Below are positions 58,729-59,089 of a DNA stretch of 64,000 bases, one piece after another. Positions within the stretch are counted from its first letter, which is position 1; each line of letters opens with the position of its first letter. This DNA is from Neoceratodus forsteri (taxonomy: Eukaryota; Chordata; Ceratodontiformes; Ceratodontidae). The notes under the pieces are model-generated. The model saw only the letters and a program-made list of their open reading frames with translations, had not been told where the DNA came from and did not search any database. The position numbers were made by a program, and so were the translations under genes. Where the stretch lies: NCBI GenBank assembly GCA_016271365.2, contig JADMNL010000022.1:220448501-220512500 (forward strand), given 5' to 3'.

Positions 58729-59089
58729 CTTAGCTCTGTTCCACTGTTTAGAGTCATCAGGTCTTTTAGGGGGAATTGTTCACTGACCTGAAATGGAGTG
58801 GTAGAGGTGCTCTCCGATGATGACCTGCTATGTTATATTTCCTTCTCAGAGTCTGTCTGTCTAATATTCTAGTATACAATACATGGCATACTATAAATTC
58901 TACAAAAAATATTAGCCATGTGGTTTACTTACCATTATACACACAGCCACCAGCTACATCCAACACATCTGTTCTGAAATCCAGCGTCCAGGCTCATATA
59001 CATTACTGGTGTAGGAGAAGCATTTGAACATTTTCTGTCCCAGAGCCCGAATGCGGAAGAAATGAGTGGAATCCCACTGTTTAGCCACA
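4634..59089 (-). CDS. alpha-tectorin-like gene, 8 exons in window, partial, possibly a pseudogene
   Basis: Spliced coding segments, 5' to 3' on the minus strand: 59089-58933, 54916-54507, 32171-31601, 25701-25109, 22472-21908, 15482-15283, 12811-12419 and 4920-4634. Every junction has AG/GT borders. Phases agree throughout: phase 1 before each TIL or VWC start, phase 0 at the split inside each VWD. Domain order is NIDO (end), VWC-like, VWD1-C8, TIL-VWD2-C8, TIL-VWC-VWD3. NIDO plus VWD/C8/TIL repeats are known from alpha-tectorin; FCGBP and zonadhesin have the repeats but not NIDO. The product would be a secreted, disulfide-rich matrix glycoprotein. Signal peptide, the NIDO start and all of the C-terminus lie outside. 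A one-base loss near 58970 and a TAA at 25424-25426 interrupt the frame, so it is either a decaying paralogue or carries sequence errors. Intact splice sites argue for recent decay or errors. Confidence 0.85.
5000..5720 (-). mobile_element. CR1 LINE fragment
   Basis: Read on the minus strand, 5180-5560 matches the C-terminal tail of CR1 ORF2 (a stretch about the tested copy being an outlying array copy: 'ERR...MIH' followed by a Tyr-Ser-Leu region), with many stops. The same phrases recur in the clearer CR1 copies at 18.0 and 49.6 kb. The element is old and truncated at both ends; borders are approximate. Confidence 0.55.
5745..6125 (+). repeat. AT-rich minisatellite, unit about 24-30 bp
   Basis: Diverged tandem units resembling CATATAGTGAAATGCATAC (ATAGTGAAATGCATAC, TAGTGAACCGCATACAG, TATAGTAAAATGCATACA). 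The same unit appears in reverse complement at 9950-10135, 10425-10505 and 10770-10965. The array ends in a short CA run near 6133-6150. Confidence 0.65.
6265..6695 (+). repeat. dispersed repeat, one arm of a large inverted pair
   Basis: This stretch aligns by eye with the reverse complement of 8045-8475 over its whole length. Shared blocks include TGTGGGAAGCTAATACTTA, AAGTGACATTTTGTTCAGATT and TGCAGAGTTTGTTT. No protein remnant is seen, so the class is unknown. The two copies face each other about 1.35 kb apart. Confidence 0.65.
7255..7530 (+). mobile_element. CR1 3' end fragment
   Basis: The final CR1 segment: the VPEEV-type phrase CTTCCTGAGGAGGTCATTGG, then CATGGGACAGACATAAGG, GGGCAGACTGGGTGGGCCA and the terminal TCTATGTT repeats at 7505-7527. 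It is 5' truncated at about 7255, as is usual for CR1. Confidence 0.85.
8021..8042. repeat. (AT)n microsatellite
   Basis: About ten AT dinucleotides followed by a T-rich run, at the junction with the inverted dispersed repeat that starts at about 8045. Confidence 0.85.
8045..8475 (-). repeat. dispersed repeat, second arm of the large inverted pair
   Basis: Reverse complement partner of 6265-6695 (GAACAAAATGTCACTTATA and TAGCTTCCCACACAAATG seen on the plus strand). It may be an independent insertion of the same family in the opposite orientation. Confidence 0.65.
9105..9368 (-). mobile_element. tRNA-derived SINE, copy 1 of 3
   Basis: On the minus strand the head at 9368 reads AGTGCAGTGGTAGCACTATG (box A-like) and then CTAAGTTTCAGAATGAGC (decayed box B). 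Copies at 16960-17215 and 27935-28215 share this head and the TCAG-GGGCTGG block after it. All three lie in the same orientation. The body is diverged and lacks a defined tail. Not a functional tRNA gene. Confidence 0.55.
9369..9949. other. intronic DNA, no recognised feature
   Basis: No exon, RNA gene or clear repeat is seen. Composition is ordinary. Confidence 0.4.
9950..10135 (-). repeat. AT-rich minisatellite, reverse orientation
   Basis: Units such as TGTATGCATTT and CACTGTATAATGTGTGTATTTC are the reverse complement of the 5745-6125 unit. Further units follow at 10425-10505 and 10770-10965, so the array (about 9950-10965) has been opened by the hairpins at 10208-10421 and the LINE tail at 10540-10750. 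Confidence 0.55.
10208..10241. repeat. perfect 13-bp hairpin
   Basis: GTGTGATAACTGG (10208-10220) and its exact reverse complement (10229-10241) flank an 8-base loop. It abuts the larger fold-back at 10244. Confidence 0.85.
10244..10421. mobile_element. fold-back (MITE-like) element, about 178 bp
   Basis: Outer arms start CTATAGTAT and end GTAGTATAG. Inner arms ATATGGAAAATATTTTCACT (from about 10281) and its complement ending near 10386 are nearly perfect, continuing through the AGTGACCTCT / AGAGGTCACT blocks. It sits inside the AT-rich minisatellite. No transposase is present. A small non-autonomous DNA transposon is likely; no target duplication was confirmed. Confidence 0.6.
10540..10750 (+). 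mobile_element. diverged LINE 3' tail
   Basis: TCATCCCTGTTAATGGGCC and CTCAGTGGGCCTTACTCAC resemble the 3' UTR segment at 51470-51550 and, reversed, at 62300-62370. It is probably an old copy of that LINE family. Confidence 0.45.
10990..12030. other. CT-rich stretch and unclassified DNA with an incidental 209-aa frame
   Basis: 11004-11075 is a CT-rich low-complexity tract. The plus-strand frame 11310-11939 is open for 209 codons but has Pro/Ser/His-rich composition, no domain and no homologue I recognise. CACTGCAGAGGG recurs inside it (about 11564 and 11758), which points to repeat-derived sequence. Confidence 0.4.
12031..12294 (-). mobile_element. CR1 3' end, minus strand
   Basis: Starts with the CR1 terminal octamers (AACATAGAAACATAGAGG), then GGCAGATAAGGACTGCAAGG and CCCATCCAGTCTGCCCAT, and ends in CTTTCTGTGAAAAAGAACTT. 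It is followed immediately by an inverted copy of its own last bases (12302-12330). Confidence 0.85.
12266..12330. repeat. 29-bp inverted repeat at the CR1 5' junction
   Basis: Arms 12266-12294 and 12302-12330 are complementary at 28 of 29 positions around a 7-base loop (GCGGTAA). The arms are CR1 sequence in opposite orientations, as produced by 5' inversion (twin priming) or by two abutting insertions. Confidence 0.85.
12419..12811 (-). CDS. tectorin-like exon: VWC-like module and N-half of VWD3
   Basis: Acceptor TTTTCTGCCTTAG before 12811; donor GTGAATG after 12419; 393 bp, phase 0 at both ends. It opens VGEVVKLSDCTQRCTC, the Cys-rich linker that follows TIL in tectorin/FCGBP-type repeats, and continues through three more Cys into the D domain (ISFDGALTYFKGRCQYEIS). 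The usual GDPHYxTFDG entry is altered to GYTNHISFDG, so the acidic Asp and the Pro are missing. The rest has the alternating hydrophobic pattern of VWD beta strands and ends KVVIEQIKTIQ before the split. It joins the 15283 exon upstream (YYQ-VGEV) and 4920 downstream (TIQ-INGT). No stop is present. Confidence 0.88.
13235..13495. repeat. tandem repeat, unit about 80 bp (left segment)
   Basis: About three units containing TGTGTATAAACACATGGAAAC, a TATTGACAGGATACAGCCAT block and TTATACAGTACTGTAAGTG. Spacing of the GATACAGCC word is 80 bp. The same unit resumes at 14400-14575 after a GC-rich interruption. Confidence 0.8.
13496..14395. mobile_element. GC-rich 0.9-kb block interrupting the 80-bp array
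   Basis: The composition changes sharply from AT-rich to about 60 percent GC, and the tandem array resumes after it, so it behaves as an insertion. The ends show a weak inverted similarity (CTATGCGCTAATG near 13506; CATAGTGCATAA near 14372), as in a DNA transposon. Several overlapping open frames exist (136, 138 and 122 codons), with no domain. The class is unresolved. Confidence 0.4.
14400..14575. repeat. tandem repeat, unit about 80 bp (right segment) with (TA)n
   Basis: Two more units of the 13235-13495 array (GTGTATAAACACATGGAAAC, GTACAGCCATGTTATACAGT). The second is stretched by a (TA)n run at 14482-14515. Confidence 0.8.
14580..15280. other. intronic DNA, no recognised feature
   Basis: AT-rich sequence between the 80-bp array and the TIL exon. 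No repeat or exon is recognised. Confidence 0.4.
15283..15482 (-). CDS. tectorin-like exon: TIL domain
   Basis: Acceptor CTGTATTTTCAG before 15482 and donor GTAAGAAG after 15283. The exon is 200 bp, entering in phase 1 (the G ending the previous exon completes GCT) and leaving in phase 0. It encodes a trypsin-inhibitor-like Cys-rich domain: CPENSHYELCGNPCQDSC, then CTGACSEGCYCNKGYKQSG and CVPQQKCGCMYDGLYYQ. TIL domains bring ten cysteines and follow C8 in tectorin, FCGBP, zonadhesin, VWF and gel-forming mucins. Its partner in the previous repeat (25701-25109) is fused to the next exon without an intron. The frame is intact. Confidence 0.9.
15490..16130. other. intronic DNA, no recognised feature
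   Basis: Contains an A-rich run (15803-15830) that could end a small retroelement on the plus strand, but no head or family was recognised. Confidence 0.35.
16140..16330 (+). repeat. dispersed repeat, copy A
   Basis: CTGTATGATGAGATTTTTTG and AATACTGCTGCTTTAATG recur in related form at 20690-20740 and 21350-21400. Same orientation, unknown class. Confidence 0.5.
16960..17215 (-). mobile_element. tRNA-derived SINE, copy 2 of 3
   Basis: The minus-strand head near 17215 reads GTTGCAGTGGTAGCACTATC, then CTTGAGTTCAGGAACAAAC (box B-like), then CAGAGGGCTGGCAGG. It matches the heads at 9368 and 28215. Confidence 0.55.
17216..17884. other. intronic DNA, no recognised feature
   Basis: AT-rich. Short frames on both strands have no support. 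Confidence 0.35.
17885..18552 (+). mobile_element. CR1 LINE, 3' portion of ORF2
   Basis: The C-terminal part of CR1 ORF2 is open for 151 codons (18014-18469): RPRLEYSVQFWRPYL, VQRRATKEILGL, YEDRLKDLNMYSLEERRERW and NFFTASPEEVVGAETITGF. It is followed by the 3' UTR phrase GGGCAGATTGGGTGGGCCAT and terminal TCTATGTA repeats. It is 5' truncated at about 17885 (DDLKVG-type start). The good frame preservation suggests a fairly young copy. Confidence 0.92.
18553..19179. other. intronic DNA with poly-T and a shared CATGAATAATTAATTAG block
   Basis: 18768-18787 is a T run. TCATGAATAATTAATTAG at about 18930 is identical to a block at about 2225, so part of this belongs to a dispersed repeat. The class is unknown. 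Confidence 0.35.
19180..20580 (+). mobile_element. CR1 LINE, RT and C-terminal part of ORF2
   Basis: Carries the RT core: QHGFVAGRSCQINLVEFF, VVYLDFSKVFDSV (motif A), a disrupted GVPQG region at about 19550, then MCLFADDTKLCGRVDTQEG (FADD in place of the catalytic YADD) and NAKKSKVMHIG, followed by KDLGVAIISDLKQS and LVRPHLEYGVRYW. Frameshifts and stops break it into at least three frames. It ends near 20580 with TTCTTATGTTCTTA, a CR1-like 3' terminus. Inactive. Confidence 0.92.
20581..20745 (+). repeat. dispersed repeat, copy B
   Basis: AGTTTAAAAAATATCTCAGA and TTTGCTGACTAATGAATAC correspond to 21262-21285 and 21365-21385. It abuts the 3' end of the CR1 copy. Confidence 0.5.
21010..21405 (+). 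repeat. dispersed repeat, copy C (longest)
   Basis: Starts with a block like 3945-4010 (TGATACTGTGTTGTTTTTCC), continues to TTTATTGCTGACTAACAATT and ends in ACTGCTGCTTTAAA. Copies A and B cover its right part and 3940-4140 its left part. No coding remnant is present. Confidence 0.55.
21500..21675 (+). mobile_element. CORE/MIR-type SINE
   Basis: Contains the MIR/CORE-like phrase GTGTGACCCTGAGCAAGTCA followed by CTTAAC, preceded by a tRNA-type box B (AGGTTTGAATCCCAC), and ends CTTAGTATGTCTCTTCTGG plus an A run. That end resembles the L2 tail at about 1775-1800. Intronic, next to the 22472-21908 exon. Confidence 0.75.
21908..22472 (-). CDS. tectorin-like exon: VWD2 C-half and C8
   Basis: Acceptor CCTTTTTTAG before 22472; donor GTGAGTAG after 21908; 565 bp, phase 0 in and phase 1 out. 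It opens VNGVKANLPISLAYGKI and reaches KTDFGLSVSYDWN, typical of VWD strands, then GLLVGLCGNFNGNQSDDF and FGNSWQEPN. A complete C8 domain follows with its cysteines in order (ASCKDS, VFQCLD, KYCNII, KKCLHS, DNCVFDMC, VFCEAV, YAVYC) and ends WRNVTVC. The CGLC motif of mucins and VWF is VGLC here, so its first Cys is absent. It joins 25109 upstream (GKVQ-VNGV) and 15482 downstream (TVC-ALQCPENS). No stop is present. Confidence 0.92.
22610..22850 (+). mobile_element. LINE 3' fragment (CR1/L2-like)
   Basis: TTTTTTTCACCTAGAAGGTG, GTGAATTTATGGAATTTCC and CATGAGTTCAGTACATGCC translate to the FF-LEGGEFMEFP type of C-terminal LINE phrase. Short and decayed. Confidence 0.5.
22850..23300. other. intronic DNA, no recognised feature
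   Basis: No exon or clear repeat is seen before the fold-back element at 23301. Confidence 0.35.
23301..23628. mobile_element. TTAA-flanked MITE with long terminal inverted repeats
   Basis: It is bounded by TTAA on both sides (23301-23304 and 23625-23628). The left end reads CCCTTAAGTGGCCCTGG and the complement of the right end CCACTTAAGTCCTCC. The arms then agree over about 90 bp (TACATTGTACAT, TGAACTTTATT, GATGTTTCTGACTCA). TTAA duplication with C-rich ends is the mark of piggyBac-type elements. There is no transposase. A partial second copy lies at 56145-56335. Confidence 0.75.
23630..25085. other. intronic DNA with one 72-codon minus-strand frame
   Basis: Mostly unclassified. On the minus strand, 24058-24240 (extending in frame to about 24275) encodes a non-repetitive peptide containing RRSTARPDEAKWERTLFPYI. 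No family was recognised and the splice context is weak, so no gene is claimed. Confidence 0.3.
25109..25701 (-). CDS. tectorin-like exon: TIL plus VWC-like plus VWD2 N-half, in-frame stop
   Basis: Acceptor TTTTTTGTCATCTAG before 25701; donor GTAAGTG after 25109. It is 593 bp, entering in phase 1 and leaving in phase 0. It encodes TIL (CPENSHYEACSTACPTSC, CVLLNQCGCKMNGHYYS), the Cys-rich linker (EEAVTNNCNWKCKC), then VWD2 entry GDPHYTNFDKRRFDFQGTC and strands to AAKENGKVQ. A TAA at 25424-25426 interrupts the linker between MDC and LNACTIDEEC. Sequence on both sides is in the same frame and clearly homologous to the family, so this is a nonsense change (or read error), not an intron. The length equals the sum of the separate TIL (200) and VWD-N (393) exons of the next repeat. 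Confidence 0.9.
26040..26625 (-). mobile_element. LINE ORF2 C-terminal fragment
   Basis: The minus-strand frame 26195-26611 is open for 138 codons: LIPLFKSYVRPALDYCSTVW, LLKSPQRTLTRMISGYRKQP, LKAMGLWSLSSLHNRGNLLF. This is the post-RT tail of CR1/L2-type ORF2 but from a subfamily unlike the CR1 copies at 18 and 49 kb. 26040-26190 carries the diverged continuation. Confidence 0.85.
26657..26727 (+). repeat. (TATG)n-rich microsatellite
   Basis: Imperfect TATG/TG tetranucleotides, next to the 5' end of the LINE fragment. Confidence 0.75.
26730..27450. other. intronic DNA, no recognised feature
   Basis: No exon, RNA or clear repeat is seen. Confidence 0.35.
27455..27713. mobile_element. MITE-like element with about 85-bp inverted ends
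   Basis: The left end TTCAGAAAA and right end TTTTCTGAA begin inverted arms sharing CACAATCCAAACACT, then TTAGAAAAGGTACTT and CTTGATCAGAGAA (ATGATCAGAGAA in the complement of the right arm). The centre holds CTGATGAAGACCTGGACAGG followed by GTTGAAGCGACGGG, a phrase type common in small non-autonomous elements. No target duplication was confirmed. Confidence 0.65.
27935..28215 (-). mobile_element. tRNA-derived SINE, copy 3 of 3
   Basis: The clearest copy. Minus-strand head near 28215: GGCACAGTGGTAGCACTACC (box A-like), then CCTTGGTTCAAGAATGAGTC (box B). The body continues AAGGGGCCAGCC. It matches the heads at 9368 and 17215. Confidence 0.6.
28216..28770. other. intronic DNA, no recognised feature
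   Basis: Ordinary sequence leading into the GC-rich minisatellite. Nothing identified. Confidence 0.35.
28770..30010 (+). repeat. GC-rich minisatellite, unit about 60 bp
   Basis: About 20 diverged units built on GGATTGAGCATCCCAGGGAC, then AGCTCTCCTCCCTTGGGGTG and a G-rich end (GGGGGATCAGGGAGGGAG). Both strands stay open for up to 170 codons because the unit lacks stops. The G runs on the plus strand could form quadruplexes. Confidence 0.9.
30472..30690. mobile_element. fold-back element
   Basis: 30472-30500 (CCCTCCAGGGTGGGTGATAT and on) pairs with 30528-30557 (ending ACCACCCACCCTGTTGGG) around a loop of about 27 bases. A second, looser pair CCAGG ... CCTGG spans 30653-30685. It looks like a small non-autonomous DNA element; ends and target duplication are not defined. 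Confidence 0.5.
30695..31600. other. intronic DNA, no recognised feature
   Basis: Includes a purine-rich stretch (about 30840-30970). No exon or repeat family is recognised. Confidence 0.35.
31601..32171 (-). CDS. tectorin-like exon: VWD1 C-half and C8
   Basis: Acceptor ATGGCTTAG before 32171; donor GTATGTTG after 31601; 571 bp, phase 0 in and phase 1 out. It opens VNNEMYSDTVSLLDGK, then YETDFAVTIQTDFGLTVTYF and THGLCGTFNDSQEGDF with FADSWKA, closing the D domain. C8 follows: MCSDGCGDSCFNCID, NYCGLM, SSCAHRL, ESCVHDVCAKEG, TLCQAL, AARCQEQG, and WRKMGFC at the end. The CGLC first Cys is His here. It joins 54507 upstream across a 22.3-kb intron (HNVL-VNNE) and 25701 downstream (FC-EIQCPENS). 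The frame is intact. Confidence 0.92.
32525..32625 (-). mobile_element. possible tRNA-related SINE fragment
   Basis: Minus strand: GAAGAGGCTAAGAGCAACAG (box A-like), then ACCTGGGTTCTGTTCCCAG (box B-like). It could be part of a MIR/CORE-type element. Weakly supported. Confidence 0.35.
32637..33526 (+). repeat. 25-bp minisatellite, segment 1
   Basis: Units of GGGATACTGGCATGTCCTGG followed by GTGGT, about 35 copies with point changes. It continues at 38630 after the CR1 insertion. The 25-bp period is not a multiple of three, so every frame reads the same 25-residue peptide over 75 bp, which explains the long stop-free runs on the minus strand. Confidence 0.95.
34233..35621 (-). CDS. CR1 ORF2 reverse transcriptase segment (462 codons)
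   Basis: Open frame from the linker after the endonuclease through the RT. In order: Lys-rich linker (KKQLQKKRKLYRKYKK, about residue 55-70), LKSNSSLGPDGIPPRFL (about 180), IVTPIYKGGSRHDPNNYRPL (about 235), VIFLDFSKAFDKV (motif A with catalytic Asp, about 315), GGVPQGSVLGPILF (motif B, about 375), KYADDCKMGSLV (motif C YADD, about 407) and NVDKCKVLHLGK. All catalytic aspartates are present. The frame ends at a stop near 34233 and resumes in another frame at 33868. It is the RT of a transposable element, not a host gene. Confidence 0.93.
   Translation of the reverse strand: MELGEELNNLNLLQIWDLINNKINICLSNWVPYRMKYCNNRRVPLWWSSKIKKQLQKKRKLYRKYKKVNSNSLLEKYKIAAKKLKHMIKSSKSKIEFNLVTKVKDNKKQFYNYIGSMKEINHTIGPFNINDIPILDETTTATILNETFLKVFKTKEAANMPLLVNNSSFPVFTKTEVAKQIKSLKSNSSLGPDGIPPRFLQKINHSISGPLAVLFNSSIREGKVVQAWREAIVTPIYKGGSRHDPNNYRPLSLTSIIGKIMERLLKAHIIDHLERNKIVDIFQHGFVTERSVLTNLLHFFEPVSAALDLGIPVDVIFLDFSKAFDKVSHKVLLQELVKIKLQPNIINWIQSWLEDRTQQVSVKGHLSATGVVTGGVPQGSVLGPILFNIMVSTLPTTDKIWVAKYADDCKMGSLVSIFHDKCSVQNHLNNLSNWAKAYGIFFNVDKCKVLHLGKNNIPSIIP
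35630..36420 (-). pseudogene. CR1 ORF2 endonuclease domain, broken
   Basis: Apurinic endonuclease-like remnants read in changing frames: WNTDIKGYNKFYKNRN, GGGVVLYIDEHLKANT, SLWVKIFLPHSPLVIGLIYR and MGDFNLPTVNWDNY (the GDFN motif). Frameshifts near 35960 and 35800 and stops disable it. It lies directly upstream of the RT frame. Confidence 0.8.
36424..37624 (-). pseudogene. CR1 ORF1 with SGNH/esterase-like domain, broken
   Basis: 37624-37076 starts MELFNNRLSFLETSQQEMSN, a possible short coiled coil, followed by a Lys-rich basic stretch. 36983-36735 carries VIVLGDSIIKHIDRI and LVIVHIGANNVPKD, the GDS and GxN blocks of the SGNH hydrolase fold found in ORF1 of many CR1 elements. 36723-36424 continues to WDGLHLSKRGSRLLG, which supplies the Asp-x-x-His block. 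Two frame breaks separate the three parts. Confidence 0.85.
38021..38629 (-). promoter_or_regulatory. tandem 5' promoter-like monomers of the CR1 element
   Basis: Two copies of a unit of about 325 bp (38021-38345 and 38346-38629) are nearly identical. Each has a CRE-like site (TGACATCA at 38042-38049; perfect TGACGTCA at 38367-38374), CAGTTGCTATGGTGATCAAA next to it, and a TATA-containing palindrome CTCGCCTTTATAAAGGCGAG (38114-38133, one mismatch in the second copy at 38439-38458). Tandem 5' monomers acting as promoters are known from mouse L1. Promoter activity here is inferred. Confidence 0.65.
38630..41470 (+). repeat. 25-bp minisatellite, segment 2, with higher-order structure
   Basis: About 110 units. 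Longer blocks recur: GATACATGTGTGTACTGGGA starts blocks near 39276 and 39626 (spacing about 350 bp), and ATTGATATATCCTGGGAGAT occurs near 40887 and 41064 (spacing 177, seven units), with a related copy at about 40127. This shows block duplication of multi-unit segments. Minus-strand frames up to 223 codons are by-products. Confidence 0.95.
41471..41727 (+). mobile_element. V-SINE/HE1-like SINE, 5' part (split by a LINE)
   Basis: tRNA-derived head with box A (GTGGCTCAGTAGGTAGCAC) and box B (GTTGTGGGTTCAGTTCCCAC), then the widely conserved central block (GTGCCGTCTTTCGGATGAGA and ACATTAAACCGAGGTC) and GATCCCATGGCACTTATTG. It stops at AAGAGTAGGGG, where the Tx1-type LINE is inserted; the remainder resumes at 47639. 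The family name is by resemblance to vertebrate V-SINE/HE1 elements. Confidence 0.85.
41890..45182 (-). pseudogene. Tx1-type LINE ORF2 (endonuclease and RT), broken
   Basis: Endonuclease: 45182-44775 starts MVTTLTCFQQHHSNIVCLQD (the catalytic Glu of the QET block is Asp), then FRLINIYAPQTKAKR and WAGDFNCTLSTSDRG. RT region: 44353-43631 (LNPDSAPGTDSLGAAFYQTF, LVLLLYKKGPKEDLKNWRTL), 43541-43350 (GYILSLDQEKAFDQVSHDFL, motif A), a PLSPILYVFFIGILLR-type block near 43270, and 43289-42492 (ANDLVLCISD, where the usual YADD reads YAND). A Cys-containing tail reaches about 41894. At least four frame breaks. Tx1 assignment rests on the DQEKAFD motif and overall style. Confidence 0.88.
45301..47622 (-). 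pseudogene. Tx1-type LINE ORF1 with CCHC zinc knuckles, broken
   Basis: 47622-46621 is open for 333 codons from MAVWWKMATF: an acidic, Ser/Thr/Pro-rich N-terminal region. After a stop the frame resumes (LSDLFYNKGEPAPRRNAVRL). 46214-45837 holds CFKCGSRTHLNTAC and CSHCFEFGHQAATC, gag-like zinc knuckles, and 45921-45301 adds CEQTGHGYAKCPW, a third one. Such knuckles are typical of Tx1-clade ORF1. The antisense 258-codon frame (46814-47590) is a shadow. Confidence 0.85.
47639..47836 (+). mobile_element. V-SINE/HE1-like SINE, 3' part
   Basis: Continues the element broken at 41727: AATTTCCCCAGTGTCCTGGC, the conserved phrase after the GTAGGGG block, then a diverged 3' region ending in an (AATA)n tail (47805-47836). 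Together the two parts make a SINE of about 455 bp, sitting inside the 25-bp minisatellite. Confidence 0.85.
47838..48830 (+). repeat. 25-bp minisatellite, segment 3
   Basis: The same GGGATACTGGCATGTCCTGG unit, about 40 copies, more diverged than segment 2 with irregular unit lengths (22-27 bp). It is the right end of the original array. Confidence 0.95.
48840..49220. repeat. degenerate repeat with AATTCTG/CTGTGGAATT words
   Basis: Words such as GCAGAATTTAAC, CTGTGGAATTTTG and AAAATTCTGCATTT recur. Similar to 52240-52830 and 3430-3700. Ends not defined. Confidence 0.4.
49322..50400 (-). mobile_element. CR1 LINE, 3' portion of ORF2
   Basis: Minus strand. 50398-50162 has GKFTSGVPQGSVLGPLLFNI (motif B) and VSLFADDIKICNRVDTQEG (FADD block); 50144-49590 has WLLSFNIEKCKIMYLG, ERDLGVTISGDLNVERHC, LVRPYLKYRVQFWRP and YEERLRDLNMYSLEHRWE. 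A single break lies between them near 50155. The 3' end near 49322 carries TTCATAGAAGTGTGACGGC. Fairly young by frame preservation. Confidence 0.92.
50410..50880. other. intronic DNA, no recognised feature
   Basis: Sits between the CR1 copy and the 51-kb minisatellite. Nothing identified. Confidence 0.35.
50880..51208 (+). repeat. minisatellite, unit about 60 bp, segment 1
   Basis: Units containing AATAATGGATTACAGAAGGA, TGGGTGAT and GGGGTGGGGGGACCACTATA. It resumes at 51568 after a LINE tail, giving about 12 units in total. Confidence 0.9.
51209..51567 (+). mobile_element. LINE 3' end inserted in the 60-bp minisatellite
   Basis: CCTAACCTGCCTGGGATTG, TTTTAATGTCTGTATATGC, GGGTCACCCCTGAAAAAGGG and GTCTCAGTGGGCCTACCCGG match, in reverse complement, the 3' region of the LINE at 62287-64000. 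It ends in a TAAATAATTAAATT tail, so it is a short 5'-truncated copy. Confidence 0.75.
51568..51975 (+). repeat. minisatellite, unit about 60 bp, segment 2
   Basis: Continuation of 50880-51208 with the same GAATAATGGATTACAGAAGG core. Confidence 0.9.
52240..52830. repeat. degenerate AAATTC/CTGCAG-rich repeat
   Basis: Begins AGGGCTGTGCGAAAGTAAAC and continues with drifting words (GGAACTGTGAAATTAATG, TAAACTGCAGAATAAAATTC, TGCAGATTAATCC). Related in texture to 48840-49220 and 3430-3700. No ends or class established. Confidence 0.45.
52985..53365 (-). mobile_element. LINE C-terminal fragment (L2/Rex1-like)
   Basis: Minus strand near 53335-53200 translates SGDRSFMSAAPIL, then AFPAHIRSAITVTAFKGALK, the usual GDRSF-AAP-LWNALP end of L2/Rex1-like ORF2, with a TAG in place of the Trp codon of LWNALP. 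Confidence 0.7.
53448..53554. repeat. 36-bp inverted repeat
   Basis: Arms 53448-53483 and 53519-53554 match at about 31 of 36 positions (CATCATTTATT ... TTTGACCTTGGG) around a 35-base spacer. Probably a small fold-back element. Confidence 0.7.
53805..53834 (+). repeat. (TG)n microsatellite
   Basis: Fifteen TG dinucleotides. Confidence 0.95.
53880..54215. repeat. tandem duplication, unit about 182 bp
   Basis: GCTAATTATAAAAAATATAA at about 53896 and GCTAATTATATAAAAAATAA at about 54078 start matching blocks that also share GGTATCTATAAATGA and CATTTTGTAGATAT. Two copies, AT-rich. Confidence 0.75.
54507..54916 (-). CDS. tectorin-like exon: VWC-like module and N-half of VWD1
   Basis: Acceptor TTCTAAAG before 54916; donor GTAAGAAA after 54507; 410 bp, phase 1 in and phase 0 out. 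It encodes GNFVHSGDIFWTDDSC, then CKCNQNNAINCQEMTC and CKSSSGVHSCEP, a VWC-like Cys pattern, followed by the D domain entry HSHYETFDGWSFSLESTCTY and strands to VVVYENEITVTKGSPHNVL. The GDPHY signature reads EHSHY, so the Asp and Pro are lost. Joined to 58933 the frame reads GGCVYN-GNFVHSG; joined to 32171 it reads HNVL-VNNE. The ATG at 54953 lies in the intron. No stop is present in the exon. Confidence 0.9.
54920..55795. other. intronic DNA with T-rich run, no recognised feature
   Basis: 55490-55570 is T-rich. No exon or repeat family is recognised. Confidence 0.35.
55800..56062 (-). mobile_element. tRNA-derived SINE
   Basis: Minus-strand head near 56062: CTGGATGGCTCTGTGGATTA (box A-like), then GTGATGGGTTTAAATCCAGC (box B). 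The body (plus strand GCCACAGAACAGCCCTCAGG, then TGATGGTGGCTTTCAACCC) looks like a conserved SINE core. The 3' end is AT-rich near 55810-55860. It could belong to an LF-SINE-like ancient family, which I cannot confirm. Confidence 0.6.
56145..56335 (+). mobile_element. partial copy of the TTAA MITE
   Basis: Matches the right half of 23301-23628: ATACAGAGTTTCTGATTTG, TTCATGTTACATGATGTGC, GAGTCAGAAACATCACAATA and AAAGTTCAGAACATAC, ending CACTTAAGGGG. The left arm is missing and the TTAA is not preserved. Confidence 0.7.
56340..58675. other. intronic DNA, no recognised feature
   Basis: 2.3 kb without recognised exon, repeat family or RNA. Several short frames (for example 57918-58265 minus) have no support. 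Confidence 0.35.
58681..58723 (+). repeat. (CA)n microsatellite
   Basis: About 20 CA dinucleotides, 210 bp downstream of the donor of the NIDO exon. Confidence 0.95.
58933..59089 (-). CDS. tectorin-like exon: end of NIDO domain, one-base frameshift
   Basis: Acceptor TTTTTTATTGTAG before 59089; donor GTAAGTAA after 58933; 157 bp. In the first frame it reads VAKQWDSTHFFRIRALGQK, then FSYTSNVYEPGRWISEQ. The HFF-I ... TSNV..PGRW pattern is the C-terminal end of the NIDO domain (nidogen, alpha-tectorin, MUC4, SUSD2). A frame change near 58970 (one base missing) is needed to read DVLDVAGGCVYN and to enter the next exon in phase 1; without it a TAG ends the frame five codons later. The GGCVYN-GNFVHSGDIFW junction is the NIDO-to-VWC transition. 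Too short for an ORF scan to find. Upstream NIDO exons were not found in the window. Confidence 0.78.
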
